Of a stretch of DNA of 64,000 nt, positions 52,768 through 61,403 are shown one piece after another (the first letter of the stretch is position 1; every line of letters starts with the position of its first letter). Origin of the DNA: Heyndrickxia acidicola (GTDB taxonomy: Bacteria > Bacillota > Bacilli > Bacillales > Bacillaceae_C); assembly GCF_001636425.1 (NCBI RefSeq), contig NZ_KV440953.1, forward strand, positions 1,996,847 to 2,060,846. The letters are read 5' to 3'. The translations under genes were made by a program, and so were the position numbers. The notes beneath the pieces are model-generated. The model ran no database searches. It saw nothing but the letters and a program-made list of their open reading frames with translations, and was not told the origin of the DNA.

Positions 52768-53565
52768 TTAAAATGTAGTGTCTCCTTTTTGCTTATGTTT
52801 TGCATCCCTTATTGCTAGATAAATCATAAATCCAAAATCAATGATGATAATGGCAATCGCTGACCACTGGCCGCCTGTAAAATGGTAGAAACGAGGAGCG
52901 TCTCCACGGAAAAACTCCAAAATAAAACGTTCAACAAAGTAAAGAAAAACATAAAAAGAAACAATCCATCCCTTAGCAAATCTGTGGCCAGCAAATGCCT
53001 GTATCATAAATAAAATGCAGAAAATAATGATGTTTCCTTGACTCTCCCATACTTCAGCCGGCCACAGCGGCTGACTGCCGTAGTAATTGTATGCATCAGT
53101 TCCTTCCGGATATACTATCCCAAACTTTCCACCCGTAGGACTTCCAAAGGCGTCACCATTCATAAAGCAGGCAATTCGTCCAATACCCTGGGCCAAAATC
53201 ATAGCAGGTGAGAGGTAATCAGCAAATTCCATAAAACTGATTTTATGGATTCGTGAGTAAATAATTAGTGTAACAATCCCGCCGGCAATCGCCCCTTCAA
53301 TCGAAATACCGCCTTTCCAAATCTCAAAAATTTGAATCGGATCCTGCGAATATGTCGGCCATTGGAACACAAAGACATGCCAAATTCGTGCACCAATGAT
53401 TGCACCAAATACACCGTAAATAAGAAAGTTTTGCAAATGCTGATAGTAAATCGTTTTTTTGGTTAAAGCCAGACCAACACCATAGCCAAGCAGTATAGCG
53501 AGAACCGAGATAACTGCATGAGTCTGAACAACATACCCAAAAAGGTTAAACAAGTCCTTATGCAT
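52768..53565 (-). CDS. Prolipoprotein diacylglyceryl transferase family protein (variant motif)
   Basis: A 265-aa inner-membrane protein of the Lgt family with seven helices. Lgt transfers diacylglycerol to the lipobox cysteine of prolipoproteins. The signature arginine region reads GIGRIACFMNGDAFG. The segment WKGGISIEGAIAGGIVTLII aligns with canonical GGLxIHGGLIG, so the histidine that is essential in E. coli Lgt (His103) is a glutamate here. VERFILEFFRGD is the C-terminal Arg-Glu motif. Could be a second, specialised Lgt; the canonical copy would be elsewhere. Own terminator. Confidence 0.8.
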   Translation of the reverse strand: MHKDLFNLFGYVVQTHAVISVLAILLGYGVGLALTKKTIYYQHLQNFLIYGVFGAIIGARIWHVFVFQWPTYSQDPIQIFEIWKGGISIEGAIAGGIVTLIIYSRIHKISFMEFADYLSPAMILAQGIGRIACFMNGDAFGSPTGGKFGIVYPEGTDAYNYYGSQPLWPAEVWESQGNIIIFCILFMIQAFAGHRFAKGWIVSFYVFLYFVERFILEFFRGDAPRFYHFTGGQWSAIAIIIIDFGFMIYLAIRDAKHKQKGDTTF

Positions 53566-53692
53566 ATTTTTTCAACATCCTTTCAATCAAACCCCTTTAA
53601 TTTATTTGAACCACATCAAAAAATAGTAAATTTAAAATTTGTTTATAGTATATGGGCATACTAAGTAATCAGGATAACGGCCTCAAATTTAG

Positions 53693-55135
53693 TTAAACAC
53701 CCACTTCTTTCGAATGCAATCTATCGTTATGTTTTAGCTTCTTTTTATAATTATTAAATGTTAAAAGAAGAGTTAATAACGAACAAATTGTAATGACAAA
53801 ATACGAAGATCGAAAGGTCAAAAGTAAATGACCGGGATTCGAAGCTTCATATGTTCTGAAAAAAAATTGATAAATTAATCCGCCAAGCGTCACTCCTAAA
53901 CCCATTCCCAATGTTCTAGACATATTTAAAATTCCCCCTGTAATACCTATAACATTTTTAGGTACATTGCCCATGACACTGCTATTATTCGGAGGAGTAA
54001 ACATCCCAATTCCTAAACCAACTAAGAAGAGTCCGATACTAGTGATGATGTAGGTTCCAGTTACGTCGATAAAGGTTAACATAAGCGAACCAATTGTAGC
54101 CATCGACAGTCCAAGAAGCGACGGAACAGCCGGTCCGTGCCGGTCGGTCATCATCCCAGAAATAGGGGTAGAAATTGTCATACCGATTGGAATCACTGTA
54201 ATTAAAAAACTAGCATAAAAAATGGGAAGATGCTTTACCTGATTTAAATAATAAGGTGTTAATAGTAAAACGGCATACATAACCATAAATGACATAATAC
54301 CCGTTATATTCCCAAAGGTAAAAGCCGAATTTTTAAAAAGGCTTAAATCAATTAATGGTTCAGCTTGCTTTTTTTCAATACGTAAAAATAAATAGGTAAA
54401 CACAACCGCAATCCCATAGCAGCAAATTATAAAGGGTGAAGACCATCCATTTTTTAATCCCATATTTAAGATATAAATAATCGAAATTAAGGAAGGGATT
54501 AGGAAAACAGCTCCTTTGTAGTCAAATTTAGTATGAACTCTCCCTTTCAAATCCTTTGGTAAGAACCTTATTCCTAGAAGCATACCTATCACACCGACTG
54601 GGAGATTAATAAAAAACAGCCATTTCCAGCTTACAAGTGACAGCAATGCTCCCCCTATTACAGGGCCCAAGCTTAAACCTATGCCTTGGGCGCTCGCTTG
54701 AATTCCTATTGCTTTACCAAGGTCTTTCTTTGGTGTCGCAAACGTAATAATGGATACACTGTTTGCTTGAAGCAAAGCGGCACCTATTCCCTGCAGCACT
54801 CGGAATGCTACTAAAATAGTGAGTGTTGTAGCAAGTCCGCAAAACAGAGAGCTAATTGAAAAAAGTGCAAAACCAATTTTATAAAGCAAGCTGCGCCCAA
54901 TCATATCAGCAAGCCTGCCAAAAATTAATATTAAAGAAGCTAAAGATAATAGATAAGCTAAACTTACCCATTCAATATCGTTCATGCCCGTATGAAACTG
55001 CTGCTGCAGCTTTGGAAGGGCAACATTAATAATACTTGCGTCAAGTGCTGCCATAAAAGCGCCGATACAGACAGTGGCTACTACATACCAATGGCCATTA
55101 AATTTTTCTTTGTTCATCAATTCTTCAGATTCCAT
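53693..55135 (-). CDS. DHA2-family MFS drug exporter (EmrB/QacA type)
   Basis: A 480-aa transporter with fourteen predicted helices. Motif A: LIFGRLADMIGRSLLYKIGF; DHA2 motif C-like GPVIGGALLSLVSWKWLFFI; NVALPKLQQQF at the N-terminus is typical. Exports drugs or toxic metabolites with proton antiport. GGAGATG lies ten bases before ATG. Divergent to the LysR gene, which likely controls it. Confidence 0.9.
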   Translation of the reverse strand: MESEELMNKEKFNGHWYVVATVCIGAFMAALDASIINVALPKLQQQFHTGMNDIEWVSLAYLLSLASLILIFGRLADMIGRSLLYKIGFALFSISSLFCGLATTLTILVAFRVLQGIGAALLQANSVSIITFATPKKDLGKAIGIQASAQGIGLSLGPVIGGALLSLVSWKWLFFINLPVGVIGMLLGIRFLPKDLKGRVHTKFDYKGAVFLIPSLISIIYILNMGLKNGWSSPFIICCYGIAVVFTYLFLRIEKKQAEPLIDLSLFKNSAFTFGNITGIMSFMVMYAVLLLTPYYLNQVKHLPIFYASFLITVIPIGMTISTPISGMMTDRHGPAVPSLLGLSMATIGSLMLTFIDVTGTYIITSIGLFLVGLGIGMFTPPNNSSVMGNVPKNVIGITGGILNMSRTLGMGLGVTLGGLIYQFFFRTYEASNPGHLLLTFRSSYFVITICSLLTLLLTFNNYKKKLKHNDRLHSKEVGV

Positions 55136-55293
55136 AAAAAATCATCTCCATTAAATAATAAAAAACGAAAATAATGAAGTTCAAACGTAACGATTTATGT
55201 TGTTAGCAACAAAAGTCTTACTATCTTCAGGTATTTCCCTCTATTACATTATCAAAGATAATAGCAAGAGTATATTGCAACATCATTATAGGG

Positions 55294-55310
55294 TATAACA
55301 ATTTGTTATA
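55294..55310. promoter_or_regulatory. LysR-type box
   Basis: TATAACAATTTGTTATA is a near-perfect palindrome with the ATAAC-N5-GTTAT shape of LysR-type binding sites. It lies between the divergent DHA2 exporter and LysR genes. Confidence 0.55.
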
Positions 55311-55374
55311 TATCAATACTTAAAGGGTGCATGTGATAAGATCAAAATGTGCGATAGTTATGGAGGTCGTTTCT

Positions 55375-56274
55375 TTGAACATAGAAAGTCTGAAACTGTT
55401 TTGTTTAGTAGTAGATGAAGGGAGTATAAGCCAAGCAGCAAGATTGAGCTTTGTATCCCAGCCAGCTGTAACAAGACAAATTAACCAACTGGAAAATATA
55501 TATGGTACTTTATTATTTGATCGTACTGAAGGAAAGATGACATTAACAGAAACAGGAAAATTGCTATATCCTTTTGCAAAAACAATTGTCTATGACTTTA
55601 ATCGATCAAAGGAAGTCATTCAACAGGCTACCGGCAAGTCTAATGCCAGTCTCAGAATTGGTGCAACTTTTACAATCGGCGAATATTTGCTGCCACAATT
55701 GTTGGGGGGATTTAAAAAACAAAAACCCGAGATAAAGGTGACATTAACGATTAAAAATACCCCAGGTGTATTGGATGATTTATCAAATGATATTATCGAT
55801 TTAGCTTTAGTTGAGGGGCTTGTTGAGAATGCAGATTTTGTAATTGAAAAATTTGCAAAGGATGAACTCATTCTTATTTGTTCACCTGATCATGATTGGG
55901 GAGAAACCATTGCAATTGAAGAGTTGGCGAACGAAAGGATGATCTGGAGAGAAGCCACTTCAGGAACACGGCTTATTGTTGAAAATATGTTAAGAGCTTA
56001 CGGAGTATTAGAAAAAATAGAAAGTTATATGGAGATCGGCAGTACTCAAGCAATAAAAAGCACTGTAGAGGCCGGGCTAGGAATCAGCATTCTTTCAAGG
56101 CTGACTGTGGGGAAAGAATTAGAGCAAGGATATTTACGAGAGGTTAAAATTGAGGGGGTACAATTAACAAGAAATTTATGGTTGGTCAATAAAAAGCAGC
56201 GCTTTAAGAAAAAGGCCGTTACTGAATTTTTAGAGTTTATTCATGATCAGAATCCTATACATAAGAATATATAA
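55375..56274 (+). CDS. LysR-family transcriptional regulator
   Basis: A 299-aa regulator. Winged-helix N-terminus: LKLFCLVVDEGSISQAARLS, FVSQPAVTRQINQLENIYGT. The effector domain contains LRIGATFTIGEYLLPQLLGG and DLALVEGLVENADFVIEKFA, close to CysB/CbbR-type folds. TTG 55375 is chosen because GGAGG sits eight bases upstream; the longer frame from 55327 would include it. Divergent to the DHA2 exporter. Confidence 0.9.
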   Translation: MNIESLKLFCLVVDEGSISQAARLSFVSQPAVTRQINQLENIYGTLLFDRTEGKMTLTETGKLLYPFAKTIVYDFNRSKEVIQQATGKSNASLRIGATFTIGEYLLPQLLGGFKKQKPEIKVTLTIKNTPGVLDDLSNDIIDLALVEGLVENADFVIEKFAKDELILICSPDHDWGETIAIEELANERMIWREATSGTRLIVENMLRAYGVLEKIESYMEIGSTQAIKSTVEAGLGISILSRLTVGKELEQGYLREVKIEGVQLTRNLWLVNKKQRFKKKAVTEFLEFIHDQNPIHKNI

Positions 56275-56443
56275 GACGTCCAATATAAAAACAGTTTTCA
56301 CATTGGGAATATACACCATATTTTATATATAGAGACTATACAGATAATGTTTTTTCTTTTGTTTTTTTGAAGACAATATTTCACAGCTAAAAAGTCGCAG
56401 ATTTGCACAAGTAATCATAATAACTGCAAACAAAATTAAATAT

Positions 56444-56487
56444 AAAAAACCAAATTCTCATTCATATTAGTCAGAATTTGGTTTTTT
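56444..56487 (+). terminator. Terminator between LysR and cst cluster
   Basis: AAAAAACCAAATTCT pairs with AGAATTTGGTTTTTT; U-rich on both strands. It can serve the LysR gene and the minus-strand cstR at 56647. The rest of 56275-56646 contains no gene. Confidence 0.75.
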
Positions 56488-56646
56488 ATTTTTTGGGTCA
56501 TGTCCAATATTCAAGTTCCAATTTTGCTAAATCGCTTTTTTTACGATAGCAGCCGCTCAAACTTTTACAAGTATCATAAAAAGGCTGCTTATAACATACA
56601 AACAACAATTGTACAGTTAGTATTTATTATTAAGATAAGAATACTA

Positions 56647-56907
56647 TTATCGGCTTCTAATTAGTAATCTTACTGCTTCTTCAACAAAATCTGAATTATC
56701 TCTTCCTGATTCTATGGATTCCCGTACACACCTCTCCAAATTCTCGCTAACCACCACACCAATAACTCGATCAATGGCAGTTCGTACTGCAGTCAATTGA
56801 GTTACGACTTCTTTACAGTCCTCATTTTCTTCCATCATTTTCAGGATTCCACGTAATTGCCCTTCCGCTCTCTTTACCCTGTTTTTCGCTTTAGCATCGT
56901 AATGCAT
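56647..56907 (-). CDS. cstR: CstR-type persulfide-sensing repressor (first copy)
   Basis: An 86-aa CsoR/FrmR-family helical repressor. Its two cysteines are at positions 31 (ENEDCKEVV) and 60 (LERCVRE), exactly as in Staphylococcus aureus CstR, and the copper-CsoR histidine is absent. Persulfides crosslink the cysteines and release DNA. ATG 56907 has AAGGAG eight bases upstream; GTG 56916 overlaps the site. Separated from the sulfurtransferase genes by 400 bases. A second copy is at 62660-62920. Confidence 0.85.
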   Translation of the reverse strand: MHYDAKAKNRVKRAEGQLRGILKMMEENEDCKEVVTQLTAVRTAIDRVIGVVVSENLERCVRESIESGRDNSDFVEEAVRLLIRSR

Positions 56908-57182
56908 TCGTCTCACTCCTTATAACTGTATATTATATCTTCAATCATTAGAGTATCAAGCTGAAACTCCAAGTTTTTTTATTAAAATGATACCTCTACC
57001 CGGATATCGCTTTATTATTACCTTTTTATCTCTGTGTGACGAAGATATATATATTAATAAGACTTGGAGAAGTATCTTCTAAACACAAAAAGACTGTCCA
57101 TTTACAACCACATTGAAAGTTTTCAAAAATATATTTTTAATAGCTAATTATTGGATTCCTTTTAACGGCCCCTTTGATACTG

Positions 57183-57212
57183 AAAAAAACCACTCCATAT
57201 ATGAAGTGGTTC
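57183..57212 (-). terminator. Terminator of the sulfurtransferase operon
   Basis: AACCACTCCATATATGAAGT and the following GGTT form a near-perfect dyad; on the minus strand it ends GTGGTTTTTTT. It is 103 bases past the last sulfurtransferase stop. The remaining gap to 56908 holds nothing recognised. Confidence 0.7.
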
Positions 57213-57314
57213 TGGGATATTGGTATACACCCCGTGCAAAAAAAATAGACCTTTATTTTATTCTGTAACGAACATTTTAATAAAGGTATCTATTTTATCT
57301 GTCCTCTGTTTCTG

Positions 57315-57545
57315 TTATTCGCCTTTTTTAATCCAAAATTTAAGAACCCCAGCTTCTTCTGTTGTTTCAACTAATTCATTTCCAGTTGATTTTGTCCAGG
57401 CAGCCAAGTCATTTTTTGCACCTTTATCTGTTGCATGAACTTCAAGGATTTGACCCGGCTCAAGCTCCATTATCGCGTCTTTTGTTTTAACGATTGGCAT
57501 TGGACATGCTAATCCTTTTGCATCTAACACTTTATCAGAACCCAT
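57315..57545 (-). CDS. TusA-family sulfurtransferase
   Basis: A 76-aa TusA/SirA-type sulfur carrier. The persulfide-bearing cysteine is in LDAKGLACPMPIVKTKDAI. AAGGGGAG lies upstream of ATG. Last gene of the cst-type operon; it would carry sulfane sulfur between rhodaneses and acceptors. Confidence 0.9.
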   Translation of the reverse strand: MGSDKVLDAKGLACPMPIVKTKDAIMELEPGQILEVHATDKGAKNDLAAWTKSTGNELVETTEEAGVLKFWIKKGE

Positions 57546-57589
57546 ATTTTATCTCCCCTTCAAATCACTTTTATATAATCACTTTGTTT

Positions 57590-58153
57590 TTATTTTTCCA
57601 GTGGTCCATCCCACTCAGACATTCCAGGTACTACATTATAAACCTTCACAAATCCTTTTCCTGAAAGCTTGTCGGCAGCCATATCACTGCGGTTGCCTGT
57701 ATGGCATACCACATAAACCTCTTGATCTTTATTGAATTCTTCCAAACGATCTTCCAGCTCTCCTAAAGGAACAGAGATAGCACCTGGGATATGTCCAAAT
57801 GCATATTCTGCATTTTCACGAACGTCAAGGATGATCGTATTATTTCCTAATTTCGCTTTTAATTCATCGTTTGTCAACACTTTTCCAAATGAGTGCGGGG
57901 CTTTTTCCTCATTTGCTCTTGCTTTTCGGATGTAATGCTTTAAAAGATCTCCCTCTTCTACAGTTCCAATATACTGATGCCCAGTGCTTTCTGCCCAAGC
58001 TTTCATATCCGCTTTAGAACCTTTATCTGTTGCCTGGACTTCAAGGACCTGACCAGGTTCAATTGTACCGATGGCTTTTTTCGTTTTTACAATCGGCATT
58101 GGGCATGCCAATCCTTTTGCGTCTAGCACTAGATCTGTTTTGATATCTGCCAT
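57590..58153 (-). CDS. TusA-rhodanese fusion sulfurtransferase
   Basis: A 187-aa fusion. Residues 1-75 are a TusA domain (LDAKGLACPMPIVKTKKAIG); residues 95-187 are a rhodanese with active-site loop VVCHTGNRSDMA. It would accept persulfide sulfur and pass it between the two cysteines. S. aureus CstA has a related rhodanese-TusA-rhodanese layout. GGGAGG lies upstream of ATG. Forty-four bases upstream of the small TusA gene. Confidence 0.9.
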   Translation of the reverse strand: MADIKTDLVLDAKGLACPMPIVKTKKAIGTIEPGQVLEVQATDKGSKADMKAWAESTGHQYIGTVEEGDLLKHYIRKARANEEKAPHSFGKVLTNDELKAKLGNNTIILDVRENAEYAFGHIPGAISVPLGELEDRLEEFNKDQEVYVVCHTGNRSDMAADKLSGKGFVKVYNVVPGMSEWDGPLEK

Positions 58154-58168
58154 CCTATTTATCCTCCC

Positions 58169-58465
58169 TTATTCTGTTTTGCCTTCCCAGGCAAGCATTC
58201 CGCCGTCCATATTGGTTACATCAAACCCATGACTTTCTAAAAATACCGCTGCTTTTGAACTTCTACCGCCAGAACGGCAAACTAAAATATATTCTTTAAT
58301 TTTATCAAGATCCTGCAAACGGAATTCCACCAATCCAAGGGGAATATTAACGGCCGAAGGAATTTTGCCTGCTGCAACTTCCTCTGTTTCGCGAACATCA
58401 ATTATATTGAGTTGTTCGCCATTTTCCAGCTTTTGCTGAACTTCTTTTGCTGATAAATGCTTCAT
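58169..58465 (-). CDS. Rhodanese-like sulfurtransferase
   Basis: A 98-aa single rhodanese domain with active loop ILVCRSGGRSSKAA and cdc25-like opening LNIIDVRETEEVAAGKIP. ATG 58465 follows AGGAGG by nine bases; ATG 58474 is too close. Fifteen bases separate it from the TusA-rhodanese gene. Confidence 0.88.
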   Translation of the reverse strand: MKHLSAKEVQQKLENGEQLNIIDVRETEEVAAGKIPSAVNIPLGLVEFRLQDLDKIKEYILVCRSGGRSSKAAVFLESHGFDVTNMDGGMLAWEGKTE

Positions 58466-58478
58466 TCGATTCATCCTC

Positions 58479-58838
58479 CTAACGCCAAGCGTTCATTCCG
58501 CCTCTTACGTTTGTGATTTTTTTAAAGCCCTGCTTTTTGAGAAGCTTGCTGGCACTGCTGCTTCGCATCCCGCTCTGGCAAATAACAATAACTTCCTTAT
58601 CTTTCGAAAGTGATGAAGATTTTTCCGCTAATTGATTTAACGGGATATTTTTAAATCCCTTGATGGAATTTCCACGAAACTCAACTGGAGTCCGTACGTC
58701 AATATATTGTTTATCGCGGTCATTGAGCTCGCTCTTCAACTGTGTTGTTGAAATGTACCGCACCCCTTTGGTTGGGAGCATACGCCAAACCATAAAGGCG
58801 GCAATTACAACAATGACCAGAATATTCCCTATACTCAT
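58479..58838 (-). CDS. Membrane-anchored rhodanese
   Basis: A 119-aa protein. One N-terminal helix (IGNILVIVVIAAFMVWRMLP) precedes a rhodanese domain with active loop VICQSGMRSSSASKLL. It places a sulfurtransferase at the inner face of the membrane. GGGAGTG before ATG; only four bases separate its stop from the ATG at 58474. Confidence 0.88.
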   Translation of the reverse strand: MSIGNILVIVVIAAFMVWRMLPTKGVRYISTTQLKSELNDRDKQYIDVRTPVEFRGNSIKGFKNIPLNQLAEKSSSLSKDKEVIVICQSGMRSSSASKLLKKQGFKKITNVRGGMNAWR

Positions 58839-58875
58839 GTTTCACTCCCTTTCTTTCATGTAAAGCATTGAACGA

Positions 58876-59352
58876 TTAGATAAATAAATTCACATTCCCA
58901 TTCTCTGCTTCCGCTAAATAAGCTGCTACTCCTGCATATTGAACCCCATCCATAATCTCTTCTTCTTTCAAACCAAGAAGGTCCATCGTCATTTGGCAGG
59001 CTACTAGTTCAATCTCCTGCTCTTTTGCCATTTCAATAAGCTGGGGCAGCTCCATAGCATTATGCTTTTTAATCACATTTTTTATCATTTTAGGCCCCAT
59101 CCCAGCAAAGTGCATTTTCGATAAGCCCATTTGGTCAGCTCCGCGGGGCATCATTTTCCCAAACATTTTTTCAAGAAATCCTTTTTTTGTTAGTACTTTT
59201 TCATCCTTCCTTAGAGCATTTAACCCCCAGAAAGTATGAAAAATGGTTACCTTATGATCATAGGCAGCAGCCCCGTTTGCAATAATATAGGCTGCCATGG
59301 CTTTATCATAATCACCGCTGAATAAAATAATATTAGTTGATTTTTGTTCCAT
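58876..59352 (-). CDS. DsrE/DsrF/DrsH-like family protein
   Basis: A 158-aa DsrE-superfamily protein: IILFSGDYDKAMAAYIIANG, HTFWGLNALRK and the conserved cysteine in VACQMTMDLLGLKEEE. Such proteins accept sulfur from TusA or rhodaneses. TAGGAGG before ATG. A CstR-like operator is 24 bases upstream, so this gene probably starts the run to TusA. Confidence 0.88.
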   Translation of the reverse strand: MEQKSTNIILFSGDYDKAMAAYIIANGAAAYDHKVTIFHTFWGLNALRKDEKVLTKKGFLEKMFGKMMPRGADQMGLSKMHFAGMGPKMIKNVIKKHNAMELPQLIEMAKEQEIELVACQMTMDLLGLKEEEIMDGVQYAGVAAYLAEAENGNVNLFI

Positions 59353-59375
59353 GTTTTACCTCCTAAAACCCCTAT

Positions 59376-59394
59376 ATACCCATAGCGGTATTAT
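59376..59394. promoter_or_regulatory. CstR/CsoR-type operator, DsrE gene
   Basis: ATACCCATAGCGGTATTAT matches the ATACC-(C/T)-x-GGTAT dyad of CsoR-family operators and resembles 59807, 62603 and 63021 sites. It lies 24 bases upstream of the DsrE-like start. Confidence 0.7.
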
Positions 59395-59420
59395 CCTTCT
59401 TAAAAAAATTTGTATTTTCC

Positions 59421-59774
59421 TCATTCATGCAGACATTTATTTAAACACCTTAAAGATTGAGCATTTTCTCTCTCTCCATCTATGATAATATATTCCTTAA
59501 CTTGATATCCCTTCTGATGGAGAAACCGAATGGCTAAATTTTTTTCTGGGTAATCCTCAGCTATAATAATAATCTTCTTATTAGGAATTTCTTTAAAATA
59601 GCGTTTTAAATAACCGTATGGAATTTTAATAGCATTATCAACCGGGTCTTTAAAGACCGTTTGGTAATTTCCTACATCAAGTAGAATCTCCTGGCCAGTT
59701 AGCTGGCAAAATGCCTGCCCAATAGGAGCATACCTTCTATATAAAACTAAAATTATAATGAATGTAATAATCAT
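59421..59774 (-). CDS. Membrane-anchored degenerate rhodanese
   Basis: A 117-aa protein: N-terminal helix (MIITFIIILVLYRRYAP), then a rhodanese-like fold (EILLDVGNYQTVF, IKIPYGYLKRYFKEI). Where active rhodaneses have C-x5-R it reads IIIIAEDYPEKNLAIRFL, with no cysteine. Two other cysteines lie near the C-terminus (LRCLNKCLHE). Likely not a sulfurtransferase but a sensor, scaffold or partner. ATG 59774 is chosen over TTG 59789 (GGAGG eight bases upstream). Confidence 0.75.
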   Translation of the reverse strand: MIITFIIILVLYRRYAPIGQAFCQLTGQEILLDVGNYQTVFKDPVDNAIKIPYGYLKRYFKEIPNKKIIIIAEDYPEKNLAIRFLHQKGYQVKEYIIIDGERENAQSLRCLNKCLHE

Positions 59775-59806
59775 TGTAATTTCCTCCAAAGGAATGTTAC
59801 AAAAAA

Positions 59807-59828
59807 TATATACCCATATAGGTATATA
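59807..59828. promoter_or_regulatory. CstR/CsoR-type operator, degenerate rhodanese gene
   Basis: ATATACCCATATAGGTATAT is a near-perfect dyad, 33 bases upstream of the 59774 start. Same shape as the other CstR sites. Confidence 0.75.
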
Positions 59829-59922
59829 GTAGAGCGAAAAGTTTAGAAAGAGATCCTTTATTGTGAACTCTTCCCTTGATATCTCTGTAAAGATAACTGT
59901 TCATTACTCTTTAAACCAATGC

Positions 59923-60315
59923 TTAACATTGAGAAGGTTTAATTTTTATCTGTTCAATGATTTCAATACTGTCTTTTACTGATTGAGCCATAGAACAGTT
60001 TTTCATCGCGACTTTTACAGATTTCTCTAAAATCTCTTCGTTAAGATCTTCTCCTGAAATCGTAAATGTTAATGCGATTTTCTTAATTCGCTTGGGTTCT
60101 TGCTCTTCACGTTCTACTTCTGCATCAATTTCTATGTCCTTATAGTTTATTCTCTTTTTTTCCAAAATAGCGCGCAATACACCGCCGCTGCATCCAGCTA
60201 TGGAAGCGATAAGTAATTGAAAAGGGCGAAAACCATAGTCTGAATTTCCAGAAACGGACAAATTTCCATATTCAAGATCAATGTTAAATCCCACTTCTTG
60301 CATTTGAAATTTCAT
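59923..60315 (-). CDS. OsmC-family protein
   Basis: A 130-aa OsmC/Ohr-fold protein. Cysteines are in IAGCSGGVLRAIL and MKNCSMAQSVKD, spaced like peroxidatic and resolving residues, although the second motif differs from the usual CP. OsmC-type proteins reduce hydroperoxides or act on persulfides. AAGGAGAG before ATG. Sits within the cst-type cluster, 133 bases before the 59774 gene's operator. Confidence 0.85.
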   Translation of the reverse strand: MKFQMQEVGFNIDLEYGNLSVSGNSDYGFRPFQLLIASIAGCSGGVLRAILEKKRINYKDIEIDAEVEREEQEPKRIKKIALTFTISGEDLNEEILEKSVKVAMKNCSMAQSVKDSIEIIEQIKIKPSQC

Positions 60316-60502
60316 TTAAATCTCTCCTTATTGTGTGAATGTGTATAGTCATTCTCTAACAAGCAAAGCATTTTCATTCGTTATTTCCCTTTTTTAGATG
60401 TACATTTTTATCATTCACTTTTCACATATTAGCCCATTAGCCGGAGGTATAGTAAAGTATTTGCCAGATTAGTACCTCCATTTAAGTTCACATTATCTCC
60501 TG

Positions 60503-61282
60503 CTATAAATGTTCAATTAAATCAATCCAAATTTTAATGGCTGTTGCCAATATTAAAATAGCCAAAATCCATTGTAAAATTTTCGTATTGGCTTTCTGCC
60601 CTATTTTTGCCCCAATAGGAGAAGCTATTAGGCTGGCTATTACAATGACGAGTGAAGGAATCCATACTATTTGGTGTGTAGCAACCTTTCCTGCAACAGA
60701 ACCAATGGAAGAAATAAAGGTGATCGCTAAAGAGGAAGCAATGGTTACTTTTGTTGGAATTTTTAAAATGACCAGCATAATCGGCACTAGCAGGAAGGCT
60801 CCACCTGCCCCAACAATCCCTGCAGCAATCCCAACGATTATAGCTAAAATAGAGCCCAGTAAAATATTAAATTGAACTTCTTCTCTTTCCTCGATATGCT
60901 TTTTGGGTATGAACATCATAATAACGGCAAGGATGGCAAGAATACCATAAATGACATTAATGGTATGGCCGGAAAAAGTATTGGAACTAAAGCTTCCAAT
61001 TATACTTCCGATTAATACACTTATACCCATGGAAAGGATAATTTTTTTATGAAGATAACCTCCTTTCCGGTAGGCAATCACCCCTGCCAGTGTGGAAATG
61101 AAAACCTGAACGGCCACAACTCCTGTTACCTGATGGGCCGTCATAGCTGAAATACCCAACAACGCTGGAATATACAGCAGCAAAGGGTAATTAATGATGG
61201 CTCCTCCAATTCCCACCAGTCCAGAAATAAATGAGCCTGCAAAACCAAGGACAAACAAGGTAATCAGCTCATAGATGTTCAT
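60503..61282 (-). CDS. TauE/SafE-family sulfite/sulfoacetate-type exporter
   Basis: A 259-aa membrane protein of the TauE/SafE (DUF81) family with eight helices: [40 protein letters not shown]. In sulfur clusters this carrier is thought to export sulfite/thiosulfate from persulfide oxidation. ATG 61282 follows GAAGGAGC; an upstream frame to 61309 has no site. About 120 bases after the persulfide dioxygenase gene, so probably in its operon. Confidence 0.88.
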   Translation of the reverse strand: MNIYELITLFVLGFAGSFISGLVGIGGAIINYPLLLYIPALLGISAMTAHQVTGVVAVQVFISTLAGVIAYRKGGYLHKKIILSMGISVLIGSIIGSFSSNTFSGHTINVIYGILAILAVIMMFIPKKHIEEREEVQFNILLGSILAIIVGIAAGIVGAGGAFLLVPIMLVILKIPTKVTIASSLAITFISSIGSVAGKVATHQIVWIPSLVIVIASLIASPIGAKIGQKANTKILQWILAILILATAIKIWIDLIEHL

Positions 61283-61403
61283 AATATGCTCCTTCCCACT
61301 AAAAGCCAAATAATAAACTTAGATTAATAAACTATAATTCTTCTTCTTTTAAACGAATAGAGCTTGCCCATTTCAAAAATTTTTCATATTTACTTTTAAT
61401 ACA

